Below the pieces are notes generated by a model. The model was not told where the DNA came from and made no database searches. It worked only from the letters and a program-made list of their open reading frames with translations. From Phycomyces nitens (lineage: Eukaryota > Mucoromycota > Mucoromycetes > Mucorales > Phycomycetaceae): 64,000 bases of DNA. Within the stretch, counting starts at the first letter, position 1. Each line of letters starts with the position of its first letter. The DNA lies in contig JAHRBC010000004.1 in assembly GCA_022702545.1 (NCBI GenBank), positions 1,178,001-1,242,000 on the forward strand, read 5' to 3'. Made by a program: the position numbers and the translations under genes. This document shows positions 23,467 to 34,919 of the stretch, in pieces.

Positions 23467-26400
23467 ATGGAAGACTATCGCAAGCATCCACCTGCTACCA
23501 AGAGTCCTGACCAATCTCTGGACAAGAACCCGCGTGTTCCCCGCAACATCACCAAGGGGCGCATCAATAACTTTATGAGTAGTGGTGGCCAGTTTCACTC
23601 CATGGGCATCCACCAGGCACTCTGGGAAGCAAGATACAATGGGGAGCCATATGTAAACCTACGTGTCTTTAGTGTCCCAAACCTAAAGGTAAACCATACA
23701 ATCCCCACCCCCCAAAAAAGAAAAGAAGGCTAACTTTACTGACCTGTCTATAGAGAATCACATTCGAGGTAATAGCAGACATCTCTTTTGGCTATCAAGG
23801 AATGCTTATCTTGGCAATTTGACTTAGGAAGCTACGGCCGGAACATATGAAAGTTTCCAGCAAAACGACCGAACATTTGGGCCAAGTTGGTCAACCCATT
23901 GGTTCAAGGTCAACATCAGTATTCCAGATGCACTGGTTGGAAAGCAGGTTGTATTCCAATGGGATATGCAGTCCGAGGGAATGATATGGAGTACGGATGG
24001 TGTACCTCTTCAGGGACTAACAGGAGGAAGTAAGTCCAAACCCAAAAAGAAGAAAAAAGAAAAACTTTATATTAATTGGTTGCCTAGGCGACCAGTCCCG
24101 CCATGAATACATCTTGACGCGTTCTGCAAAGGCCAACCAGACATTTGACTTTTATCTCGAGGCTGCATGCAATGGCATGTTTGGCGTGGGAGATCAGAAC
24201 GACGCCATGGTTCCAGATCCAAATAGATACTTTCGTCTCCTAAAAGCAGACTTGGTAGTACCATCCCACGCTATCCAGGACCTCTATCATGACCTAAGGC
24301 AAGTCGCATTCTAACAAACACAGCTCTTGATAACACAATTGGGGGTCCCTTTTTTAGTGTCATTCGTGGAATTGCATACGATACAGACCCTGAATCCGCC
24401 AGGGCACGTGCTGGACTTTGGACTCTTAACCAAGTCATCAATCAATTTATAGCAGACGATCCAAAGACATGGCAAAAGTGCAAGACACTCACGTCTGAGT
24501 TTCTTTCATCCTGTAATGGAAAAGGGCAACCCATAGTAACTGCACTAGGAAATTGTCACATTGGTATACAGCCATTTTAAATATCCTAAAACAAAGACAC
24601 TAACAGATAGTTAGATACTGCCTGGCTATGGCCATACGACGAGACTAAGCGCAAGGTTGCCCGTTCATGGTCTACACAGCTTGAGCTTATGAACCAATAC
24701 CCAGACTATATCTTTACCGCATCTCAGGTACATATATTGCTTGAATCCAAGGGCTCTAATCGATTCTAATCAAACGACAAAATAGGCACAGCAATATGAG
24801 TGGCTCAAGGATCTCTATCCACCCTTGTTTAAAAAGATTCAAAAGAAAGAAAAGGACGGACAATGGGAAATCATTGGTGGTGTAAGTATCCAAGTGTCTA
24901 CTTGTAAGCTATATATATATTGTATATATTGTATATTGTATATCTAAAGTATCCAATACTTCATCTATTTCTAGAGCTGGGTTGAGCATGGCAAGTTCAA
25001 CGTCAAGTATAATTGGAATAGGATAAACACGACTTATGATGATTTGGTTAGATACAAACATGCCTAGTGGAGAGTCCTTGTGCAGACAGATGCTCTTGGG
25101 GCAAGTCTATATATATAATAGTTTTCATGGTCTTTGGAATGTACAGAATTGCTAATGGCTTGACCATGTTATTATAGCCAACGATTCTTTGAAAAGAATT
25201 TTGGAAAGCGTACAAAGATCTTTTGGCTTCCAGACTCTTTTGGTAAGCATTTATTCTTCAAATAGACTATAGGCTAACAGTAGCATTTTGGCTTGTAATG
25301 ATATTCCATTAGGCTACTCTGGACAAGTAAGATCAGCAAATACTAGTCAACAGACCAGACACTCTTATCAGTATGCTTTTGTGTGTGTGTGTGTTTAGCT
25401 TCCTCAAGTGCTTCGACAGTCTGGCTGTGACTATTTCTTTACCCAGAAGCTGTCTTGGAATAATATCAATACGTTTCCATTGACTACCTTTTGGTGGACA
25501 GGAATTGATAACACGCGAATTTTGGCTCACTTGACTCCTGCCGAGACGTAAGAGAGAAAGCAAAGGGATTCAATCGTATATCCTCAAATCAATGGTTCAT
25601 ATCTATAGGTACACCGCCAGCGTCACTCCAAGTGAGCTGCACAAATGGTATATGAATCTCTAGTCAACTACGTTATTTTTTTTTACTCTTGGTTGCTGAC
25701 AATACATGTAGTACAAAGAACAACCATGATCTCGAGAGCTGTAATCAAAGCTTGTTGGTTTACGGGTATGTCATTTGTACATACATATAAAAAGATTTTT
25801 TTCTTATGGAGATTTCATAGACATGGCGACGGAGGAGGAGGACCGACACCCGAGATGCTCGAGAGACTAAAGAGAATGAAGAATGTGGCAAGTATCACCA
25901 AGTTTTCTTAAGAATCATTAGGTTTCTAATATTCTGCCATAGGATGGTTTACCCGAGTGTAAGCCAGGAAGTGCACTAAAGTTCTTCAAGACCATCGAAA
26001 AGGAATCAAAGGGTCTCCAATCGTACAAGGGGGAATTAGTAAGACCTACTCTAAAGATCCAAATAAAAAAAAAGGTCTAAAGACGTTTTTTCTCTAGTAC
26101 CTTGAATTCCATCGTGGAACATACACAACCCAGGCCCTGGTCAAACAGGGAAACCGCAAAGGTGAAGTTCTTTTGAGAGATTTGGAAATCATTGCCACCA
26201 TGGCTGCTGTTTGCCAGAACCAGAATTTGGCAGAAAAGTACAGGTATTTAAGACCTAAACGGCCAACTTTTCATAGTCGACTAATTTCTTTTGTTGTTGT
26301 TGAAAATAAAATGAAAAATAAAGCTATCCTGGAGAGCCAATTACTCAGCTATGGAAGCTTCTTTGTCTCAATCAGTTTCATGATTGTTTGCCTGGTTCTG

Positions 26401-28707
26401 CAATTGGCATGGCTTATAAAGACGTGCACAAGGTAAATGACAAACATGCCCATAAAGCAGTTATTTTCCTTGAAACCCAATTAACAAGGCTTGAATTTAT
26501 ATTATATAGTACCACCGTGATGTTATATCACAGGCACTCTTGCTAAGACACAAAGCACAAAGTTATATCATTAATAGCACCAAAAGAAATGGTTACGATG
26601 CAAAAGACGAAAATGATGAGAATGGTAATAGACCTTGCCACTCTCTTTATGTGTGTGTGTGTATATATTCAGCTTGCTTAAATTCAAACTAGGGTTCATT
26701 GTATTTAATACCCTTCCCTGGGGAAGATCCGAAGTGTTGGCTGCTCCAAAAAAGACAGTTACTGGCGATGGTCTTGCAGAGAATGATGGCGAGAAATACA
26801 TTATTGGTAACATTTTTGGGTTTGATTCAAGCAAGGATTATCAAGCTAACAATCCATCACAGTCGAGAATGTTGAAGGGCTGAGTCTCAGTGGTCGTAAA
26901 CCAGCATTTATTGGGGATGATTCAATTGCAAGTGGCGATATAGCCAAAGGTGTGTACTTTATGGCCACGCATTATTGTTAAAGCCAAACTGATCAAATCA
27001 ACAATAGCATACAAAACCGAGGGTGGCAATTTTGTACTTGAGAACAATACTCTCAAAGCAACGTTTAATCCAGACGGACAGCTTATTGAGCTTATTGATG
27101 GAAGAGTCATGAGGTATGCATATCTATTATGTAAAGTGGTAAATATCTGACAAGTATGATTTGCAACATAGAGGAAACCTCGTCTCTCCAGAAGAACGAG
27201 GAAATGTCTTGGTCCTTTACGAAGACGTGGTATATAGCTGTTTAGATTTAATATTATTATTAAAAGAATCAATATACCTAACTTTATCGTTTCTACTAGC
27301 CAACGTATTGGGATGCATGGGATGGTATGTCTATTTGCAAAGGTATAAAGACCCTGGTTTCTGATTACCTTTGCATGCATTTTACTAGTCGAGATATACC
27401 ATTTGCAGAAACGAAGAAATATCGAAGGAAGCAAGAATATCCAGGTATACACATATTGAAATCAAGTCTAGTAAATATTGTGCTAATCCGTAATTTCTGT
27501 TTATTATATAGATCACCTCAGAGGGTCCAGTCAAAGCAGAACTCAAGTTCCGGCAGGAAATATCTGATAAAAGCTGGATTGAACAAACAATAAGCCTGAC
27601 ATGTATTGGCGAGAGAATTGAATTTAGCAGTTTTGTTGAATGGAACGAGAGCCATCAATTCTTGGTAAGTTTTGATCACAAATCACTGGACTCTAGAGAT
27701 AATTAACAAGATTTTTTTTTGAATATTTTGCTATTGTAGAAAGTAGAATTCCCTTGGGACATTGTCTCGGATCATGTAAAGACAAAAACTGGCTTGTCAA
27801 AGACTATTATTTATGTATAATCCATAGGCAACATACGATATTCAACATGGTGTCGTAAGACGATCAAACCATTACAATTCTACCCAGGACTCTGCAAAGT
27901 TTGAAGTATTTACACAACTAATCAATAATTCTCGATATTAATCAACTTTTATAGGTTTGTGGACACAAGTTTGCCGACTTGTCAGAGGCAAATTACGGTG
28001 TTGCCTTGATTAACAATTGTAAATATGGGTATGCCACCCAAGACAATGTGCAGCGACTATCCCTGTTGAGATCACCAAAGGGTCCTGATGAAAATGCTGA
28101 TATGGGTAAGACAATTAGGCTTATAAAGAGAATGGTTTGACCAGAGGTACATTTCTGCATAGGCCAACATACCTTCAAGTACGCCATCTATCCTCATCTG
28201 TACCATTTCAACAATTCCAATGTTGTTCGTGAGGCTCTTGAATTCAATGTTCCTCTATCTATTCGGTAAAGAAAAAGGACTATAGATACTATGATAAATA
28301 TGTCCTGATTCCGTATATCCATCTAGCTACGTCAAGGGAAATGATTTCAGAGAAGGCGTAATTACACCCTCATTGTTTGAAATATCACCCGAAGGACAAG
28401 TTATTCTCGATACCATTAAGCTTGCAGAGGATGATAATGGCAAGGCAAAGACGATTATCCTTCGCCTATACGAGGCATATGGAGGAAAGCAGACAGTGTT
28501 GCTTAGCAGGTAAAGTGAATTGTCTTTGATAACCAAGACTTGGTAACCAACATGAAATATGATAGTTCACTGAGTATCAAGAGTATGGAGATATCAAACA
28601 TTCTTGAGGATAATGGAGAGAAATTACAACCGGCTTTCAGGTCCTCCTTTGTCATCACCATGGGTCCATTCCAGATCTTAACCCTCAAGGTAACCTTGAA
28701 TGATTGA
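23467..28707 (+). CDS. AMS1: Vacuolar alpha-mannosidase (GH38, Ams1)
   Basis: Thirty-two exons from 23467 to 28707 sum to 1092 codons (1091 aa; yeast Ams1 is of similar size). GH38 hallmarks: [13 protein letters not shown] (metal-binding His/Asp, about residues 282-294), [31 protein letters not shown] with the nucleophile Asp at about 361, [39 protein letters not shown] and the C-terminal beta domains ([36 protein letters not shown]). It trims oligomannosides in the vacuole and is a Cvt/autophagy cargo in yeast; no signal peptide is present, which fits direct vacuolar targeting. Exons of 14 (25313), 15 (23754) and 16 nt (24975) occur. Four introns use GC donors (24299, 24991, 25101, 25888). 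The nucleophile codon is split by one of them. Confidence 0.95.
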
Positions 28708-29144
28708 GGGGTTCAAGTTGCTTCAATTTTGTTTTTCAAAAAAATAAATAAATAAATATGAATATACTATCGATTATGAAATATAGAATTGCTATAGTGA
28801 TATTATTAGTTATTATTATTATTTGATAAACTTGCAGTCTATATAATAAAACCTTCAACTATCAAGTCAATTGTACAGTAATAACCACATTATATATGGT
28901 TGTTTTCATGAAATATCATTCAAGTGCCAGCAGCATTGTAATCTTCTTAACATTTCATATAAACAAGAGGGTTTGCCTTGTCATTTATTCCGTCATCAAT
29001 ACCACAGAACAAGAAAGGAAATATTGGACAGACTACTTGATGGACCAAAAATACCAACTTTTGATTTCAAAGTCACGGTTTTCCTGCAACTAAAGAAAAA
29101 AAAAAGAAAAAAGCTGACTCTGCAGTGCACGCTCTTTACAAACC
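28708..29144. other. Gene-free spacer at the edge of the accessory island
   Basis: AT-rich with A-runs and no supported gene. It separates AMS1 from the gag remnant. Confidence 0.5.
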
Positions 29145-30610
29145 ATGTCAGGATCAACCAACTCCTTCCATCCTACTCAAGATAAAGGCAAAGCACCTGT
29201 TCGTGAATCCAGTTTTTCGTATTCAGAACAGACCCCAGAGTCCCTTTACAAAGCTCCGCACAACATTAATGATCCAAGGATTCAAAATCGACAATTTGGA
29301 AACCTGAATGGTAGTTTCAAATAAATCCAATTGTACTCCCCCAATATTTTGACTGATTAGATTAATCTATAAAAAAAAACAAAGAAAGACAATGCGCACA
29401 GTTTAATCAAAGACAACATCCACGCCAGGAACATCGGCAACAGGCATCACCACATGAAAACCGAGGACAAGGGGAACAGCCCGAGAAACTCTCACAGAAA
29501 ATAAAGCTTGAACCACAGGATCCACAGGAACTACAGAAACAGCCTGAGACGCCCTTACAGAAAATCAAACGCGAACCACAAGAACAAGAGGAGCAACTCT
29601 CACAACAAGTACGGGAACTGCAGGAACAGCATAATCACCTCTCGCATCAAATAAGGCAAGAGATACAGAGATACCCAGAGAGAGTTTCGCAACAAGTACA
29701 TGAACCACAGGAACAAAGCACAACAGTACAACCTTCAGTGCACAATGCAACTCCCGAGAATTATCCAACTGCTTCCAATAATCAATCTGTGGAACCAGAC
29801 CAAACCATTGCTCGAGGAGATTTTCCTGTATTAAACATCAAGATCACCGATAAAAAACTCTGTGGTAATACTAGTTTCGAGGACATTTATTCCTTTATCT
29901 ACGCCTTTCAGAGGAAGCTCGTTGTTAATAGGATGCTTCCTCTGGACGATTATTGGGAAAAGCACTTGAGAATGGCATGTCGACCACAACAAATCAGTTG
30001 GTTCGAGCGAGTATTTGCCAATCGTGACTTGACTTGGGAAATGGCACGGGATCAGCTGGAGAAAGAGTATGGCGACCCAACATATATGGAAAACAAGAAA
30101 CGAAGCTTCAAAAACATATCACAGCGTCGCACGGAACCAATACCAAGGTTTGCAGACCGATTCATAAAGCTAATGAAAGGATGTGGGATCCAGAGCAAAC
30201 CCAGTGTTGTCAAACAGTTTGTCGAGGCCCTTTTGTTGTACAATCGTAAAATGGTGCACGATATCATAGCTTCCAACTTTGGTCTAAAGCCGACTGAAGA
30301 TATGGAATTGATCGTTTTTACAGTTATAAAGAACCTTGATGACTCTCTTGATTCTATCGTGATACCAGAAAAAAAATCTCATCACGGTTTAATCAAAGGT
30401 ACCAGATATGAAAACATCAAAGCTCCAAAGATAAGGTCTCGGAGGGGCGCCAAAGCAAATCAACATGGTTTAATGAAAGATTTCTCACAACACCCCAACG
30501 GCAACCACCCAAGGGGTGGAACATTTGCCTTTAACACACCTCCAAGGAATCCCAACACCACAAGACCTTTTGGTGAGCCTAGCAATACCCAAAATACAAA
30601 TTCATTTTAG
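29145..30610 (+). pseudogene. Orphan gag of an LTR retrotransposon (Ty3-type), broken at the 5' side
   Basis: A 60-codon piece (29145-29325) starts MSGSTNSFHPTQDKGKAP and stops. The frame resumes near 29366 and stays open to 30610. The resumed part begins with a Gln/Glu/Pro-rich stretch and continues into a helical region with YIYAFQRKL-like segments, WFERVF, TWEMARDQLEKEYGD and RFADRFIKLMKGCG, typical of the Ty3-type gag capsid domain. It ends in a basic Pro/Asn-rich tail without a CCHC knuckle. No protease, reverse transcriptase or integrase frame follows. A 5' intron or a frameshift both explain the break; no clean splice pair keeps frame. Interpreted as a solo, decaying gag. Confidence 0.65.
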
Positions 30611-30979
30611 AGATTAAAGTAAGAGTATAGCCATCGAATAAAAACAGGAGTAATTGCACCAGCAGACTATCGGTTGGAAAAATAAAGACATGAGTCCACA
30701 AGATACATTGTGTTTCTAGATCCAAAACCTTTGTTGCTCATATTCAAGATAGTCTCTTTTCAATTGACCATTAAGACAGTTCAAGGCTAGATTTACATTT
30801 ACAGATATTACTATCAGTTTCAATGAATTCATTAGTGGATAAGAATATTATCCAACAGTTTGATATTGCTTTAAAAAAAACCAATTATCGAAATTTTGCA
30901 TGCTAGAAAACAGTGAACTAGAAGATTAAAAGACAATCGAGAATGGAATATATTTGAGAATCAAATAGATTTTGTGATA

Positions 30980-31545
30980 AGAGAAGTACTAGTGTTAAAG
31001 CAATATGAAGAAAGAAATTCTAAAGATAAACTCCAATAATTATTCGACTGGATAATCGATAAGCAGCAACTAACCTGGAATATATATCCAACGTTGTTTT
31101 CGCGGAGAAAGTGGCTTTAATATGAAAATACACTGCCTTTATCTTACTCTACAATTGGTACTCCAGCTAGAGTGACAGCCAAGTCGACTGAAGCAACTTT
31201 TCATATGATGTTAGACAATACAAGTGACGTGAGAGTAGTAATCATTAAGCTCATGGAAGCAGAGAAACCTAAGCACTGTAAGATTGAAGATGCAAGAAAA
31301 CAAAAGCAGGCATTAGACACCAAAAGAGCAAAAAGCAGCATGACAGAGCATTATTTGAATTTCACGAAAACTTTGGATGAAAACCCTCTAATGAACTATT
31401 TTTTATTGTTATTAATGGTGCTCCTATCCATACGCACACGTTCATTGATGAACTGAGAACCTTTGGAGGTTACAGAAGTGTCTGTTTTTATTCTTATTCT
31501 CTTGGACTCAATCTTATCAAGCAATCACTTTGTTAATAAAATAGA
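30980..31545 (+). pseudogene. Decayed DDE transposase (Tc1/IS630-type), C-terminal half
   Basis: The protein signal jumps between frames, showing frameshifts and stops. In order: KQYEERNS, then NLEYISNVVFAE, SGFNMKIH (a VFVDESGFxxxM block with the first catalytic Asp lost), IGTPARVTAKST, HYLNFTKTLDENP, then in another frame FFIVINGAPIHTHTFIDEL (where intact copies have MDNAPIH), GGYRSVCFYSYSLGLNLI (the YLPPYSPELNPIE block). Order and spacing match DDE_3 transposases. At least two frameshifts make it inactive. The DNA-binding half is not recognisable upstream. Confidence 0.7.
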
Positions 31546-31856
31546 AGCTTCTAATGTAATACATTCTCTCTGAGCCATGATTTATCTTTATAAATTATTA
31601 ATAAATTTGTTATCTATACTACTTTATATATTTCTAACTAGCTAAATGCTATTATGCGAATTCAATTTTTTCTTGATCCTACAACCATCTTTGGTATCAA
31701 GGGCGGGTTAGATCACATTAGAGGCTGGAGTAGAACCAATGGTGATTGGTTTAGGTTTGACATGCAATCAATCTTCTCAATTTTTGTAGCGAAGGGAGCG
31801 TATTAAGAATCTCCCTTTTTGTCTGAAAAAGAATCTTGACAAAATCAGTTTTAACA

Positions 31857-33335
31857 ATGGACAATGGAAAATCGCTTTCGATACCTTTCAAGAATATTCA
31901 ATCCACAAGACCTTTAAAACAGCTACTTGTTGAATTGCAATATTGTTGCCATGTTTGCTCTAAAAAAATGAAAGATGCAGTAAATTTACGTCGTCATTTA
32001 CTTCATGTACACCAACTGCATTTACCAGCATTACCTCATGGCAAAAGACATTTCGATACAGATGAATACATCTTTGTAAAACTTATGGGACATTCAACTC
32101 ATAAAAACGTAAAGCACCACTTTGCATGTCCATCTTGCCTTGACCATTTTGGTGAAAATCGTGACTATGTTCACCATATTGAAACAAACCATTTGCCTCT
32201 GGAATCAACGACAGCACAGGAAAATAATTTATTCGATCAAATAAGAGATTCATCAGCAAGTGATACCAATGACTCTTCCAAAAAGCGATCGTTGTCATTG
32301 GCCGTGAGTGTGTTAACAAACAAACGAATTGTTACATTTTCGTCTACGGATTATCTTAATGTGCCCAACACTCCCAAGATTCCTGATAACATGGTCAACG
32401 CACTTGGGCCAATTGTATCCATTCAATGCGAAAGTGTACAAGAATCAACTTTGAAGAATCTCAAAAGATTTAAATACGCGCATCAATTTCTTTTGACCGC
32501 CTTGGATCAAGAGCTAGAAGATTTACCACTATGGCTCTGGCAACAAAAGTCTCCTGTGGAATTGAGCAAGCAAGAAAAAAAGCTGTGGAAAATAATCTGT
32601 TTCTCATTGACCAGCTTTGCGGACACATGTACCGAGACAACATTTGGACCAACTTCTGCCGCATATACCCATACGGGGAATGATTACGAGAGAACATGGT
32701 GGGTGCGCAGAGTAGTTCCTGTGTTTCAAACATTCGCAAACCAAACTGGCTTGCTCTCTTTCGACTGGTGTGAATGTGAAGTAAAGCAAAAGGCATTGGC
32801 AGACATTGATCCAGACTATTTGAAAAAAGGAAGACCATGGTTTGCAGATGGCCTAGGATACGATTGGACCGGTATTGAGCGGCTGGTTATGGAAGGATCT
32901 TCAGGACAGTTCAAGGAAAATATACCCAAAACGATTGATGACAGTGTCAAGCAAATCCATAACATGATTAACATGCTAAAGGGGATTGCCAAAACCCATT
33001 TAAATTCAAGTTTTCAGACGTTTTTACAAACAAAAATATATGGCATTCAATCAATCAGGACAACAATTGCTTTATCCGAGGTTCAAATGAATACTCAAGG
33101 AAAATTCATTCACAAACAGGTCTTGAAAGCAACAATCCCAGCCCATCACCATGAAAGAAACAAATGGCTTGGAGTCATCAACATGGTTGCCTACTTGTTG
33201 GTCGCTTTAGAAACACAGGTAGACAATCTGGCCATGTTGAATGATGAGCAGGATGGAAAAATTGATGTCGAAACTGAAGATATGGTTCAGTTTAAACTTT
33301 GCCCTGTCATCCCCAATACTAATAACGATTGCTGA
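31857..33335 (+). CDS. C2H2 zinc-finger protein with unknown C-terminal domain
   Basis: Single exon, 492 aa, from the first in-frame ATG. Two C2H2 fingers: CHVCSKKMKDAVNLRRHLL (C-x2-C-x12-H-x4-H, about residues 32-55) and CPSCLDHFGENRDYVHHIE (about 93-115). The rest is a helical domain with WCECEVKQKALADID, RPWFADGLGYDWTG and LVMEGSSGQF, then long amphipathic helices to the end. The D-x(n)-E-x-S arrangement with downstream helices recalls PD-(D/E)XK nuclease-like proteins repeated in Mucoromycota, but I cannot prove this. It sits intact inside a transposon-rich island and uses AT-rich codons. It may be a host DNA-binding gene or a transposon-borne gene. Confidence 0.7.
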   Translation: MDNGKSLSIPFKNIQSTRPLKQLLVELQYCCHVCSKKMKDAVNLRRHLLHVHQLHLPALPHGKRHFDTDEYIFVKLMGHSTHKNVKHHFACPSCLDHFGENRDYVHHIETNHLPLESTTAQENNLFDQIRDSSASDTNDSSKKRSLSLAVSVLTNKRIVTFSSTDYLNVPNTPKIPDNMVNALGPIVSIQCESVQESTLKNLKRFKYAHQFLLTALDQELEDLPLWLWQQKSPVELSKQEKKLWKIICFSLTSFADTCTETTFGPTSAAYTHTGNDYERTWWVRRVVPVFQTFANQTGLLSFDWCECEVKQKALADIDPDYLKKGRPWFADGLGYDWTGIERLVMEGSSGQFKENIPKTIDDSVKQIHNMINMLKGIAKTHLNSSFQTFLQTKIYGIQSIRTTIALSEVQMNTQGKFIHKQVLKATIPAHHHERNKWLGVINMVAYLLVALETQVDNLAMLNDEQDGKIDVETEDMVQFKLCPVIPNTNNDC

Positions 33336-33835
33336 TAGGAATAAAAGAAATTAGTATTGGTTTGTCTGAATATAGCTGGTGAGTGGCTAACGGATAGTGT
33401 GGTGATCTAGCCATTTTGCTGTACGCATTTCTATATCTAAATAGATTACTAGCTACTTACTTGGACAATGATAACTATAGTTAGTACTATACAGATATTA
33501 TCTCATAAGAGAGCTGAATCAATAAAATCTCTGGATCTAGATAAAAAGCTATAGCATATCTAAGAGCTAAAGAGATATGGTGTATGAAAATATGTCATTA
33601 TAGTGACACGGACACTTTGTTGCGCAGTAATCAATCTCTAATATCGAAATATGGTAAATGCCATATACTTGGAAGAACTCCAAGACATAAGACTAATAGT
33701 ATATTGAAGGCGTATAAAGACCAGTACATGTTATATTATAATAAAGACAATAATATATACAGTCTCAAAATACTCACTTATTGTCTATATTCAATTTTGT
33801 TTACTTAACTATTTCTCTTACCTGAAAACACAACA
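33336..33835. other. Gene-free spacer left of the minisatellite
   Basis: 500 bp of AT-rich DNA without a supported gene or repeat. Confidence 0.5.
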
Positions 33836-34638
33836 GATGGTCTGAGGATGGTCTGAAGATGGTCTGCGGATGGTCTGCGGATGGTCTGAGGATGATCTGC
33901 GGATGGTCTGCGGATGGTCTGAAGATGATCTGCGGATGGTCTGCGGATGGTCTGCGGATGGTCTGAGGATGGTCTGAGGATGATCTGCGGATGGTCTGCG
34001 GATGGTCTGCGGATGGTCTGAGGATGATCTGCGGATGGTCTGCGGATGGTCTGAGGATGATCTGCGGATGGTCTGAGGATGATCTGCGGATGGTCTGAAG
34101 ATGGTCTGAGGATGGTCTGCGGATGGTCAGAGGATGGTCTGCGGATGGTCTGAGGATGGTCTGAGGATGGTCTGAGGATGATCTGCGGATGGTCTGCGGA
34201 TGGTCTGCGGATGGTCTGAGGATGATCTGCGGATGGTCTGCGGATGGTCTGAGGATGATCTGCGGATGGTCTGCGGATGGTCTGAGGATGATCTGCGGAT
34301 GGTCTGAAGATGGTCTGAGGATGGTCTGCGGATGGTCAGAGGATGGTCTGCGGATGGTCTGAGGATGGTCTGAGGATGGTCTGAGGATGATCTGCGGATG
34401 GTCTGCGGATGGTCTGCGGATGGTCTGCGGATGGTCTGAGGATGGTCTGAGGATGGTCTGAGGATGATCTGCGGATGGTCTGCGGATGGTCTGCGGATGG
34501 TCTGCGGATGGTCTGCGGATGGTCTGAGGATGGTCTGCGGATGGTCTGAGGATGGTCTGAGGATGGTCTGAGGATGATCTGCGGATGATCTGAAGATGGT
34601 CTGCGGAGGGTCTGAAGATGATCTGAAGATGGTCTGAG
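33836..34638. repeat. 11-bp minisatellite, 73 units
   Basis: Tandem array of GATGGTCTGMG (M = A or C, with a GATGATCTGCG variant). The array is 803 bp = 73 x 11. The first unit, the marker variant units and the last unit checked are in the same 11-bp register, so no net indel is seen. Variant units form a higher-order pattern: the rare GATGGTCAGAG unit occurs at 34122 and 34331, 209 bp (19 units) apart, each within the same flanking order of variants. One strand is Pu/GT-rich. The minus strand reads almost stop-free as an 11-residue cycle but has no start codon. Confidence 0.97.
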
Positions 34639-34919
34639 AAAACTTGGATATGAAAATAGAGATTATTAAATATGCTTGCTTTATTTTCTTTTGGGTGATT
34701 CTTGATACAGGGTTTTCACTTTGAACTTTTGTTTGTAACCGACAATTTAATCGTTATGCACTAAAATGAGTGTGATATGGTAACTTCCTATCCCAGCATA
34801 TCAGGCTTCTTGTTAACAGAAGACATGGCGTTCATGATTGTAATGTTAAAGGGGAACGAGTGTTGCATTTATTTTGTTTACTGTGGTTTTATAATGATAA
34901 GTACTATATTTTGGTTTAC
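34639..34919. other. Spacer right of the minisatellite
   Basis: About 280 bp of AT-rich DNA with nothing recognisable. Confidence 0.45.

Noticed and set aside
33836..34638. Array looks like a CRISPR
   Set aside because: Units are contiguous 11-mers without spacers, and the genome is eukaryotic. It is a minisatellite.
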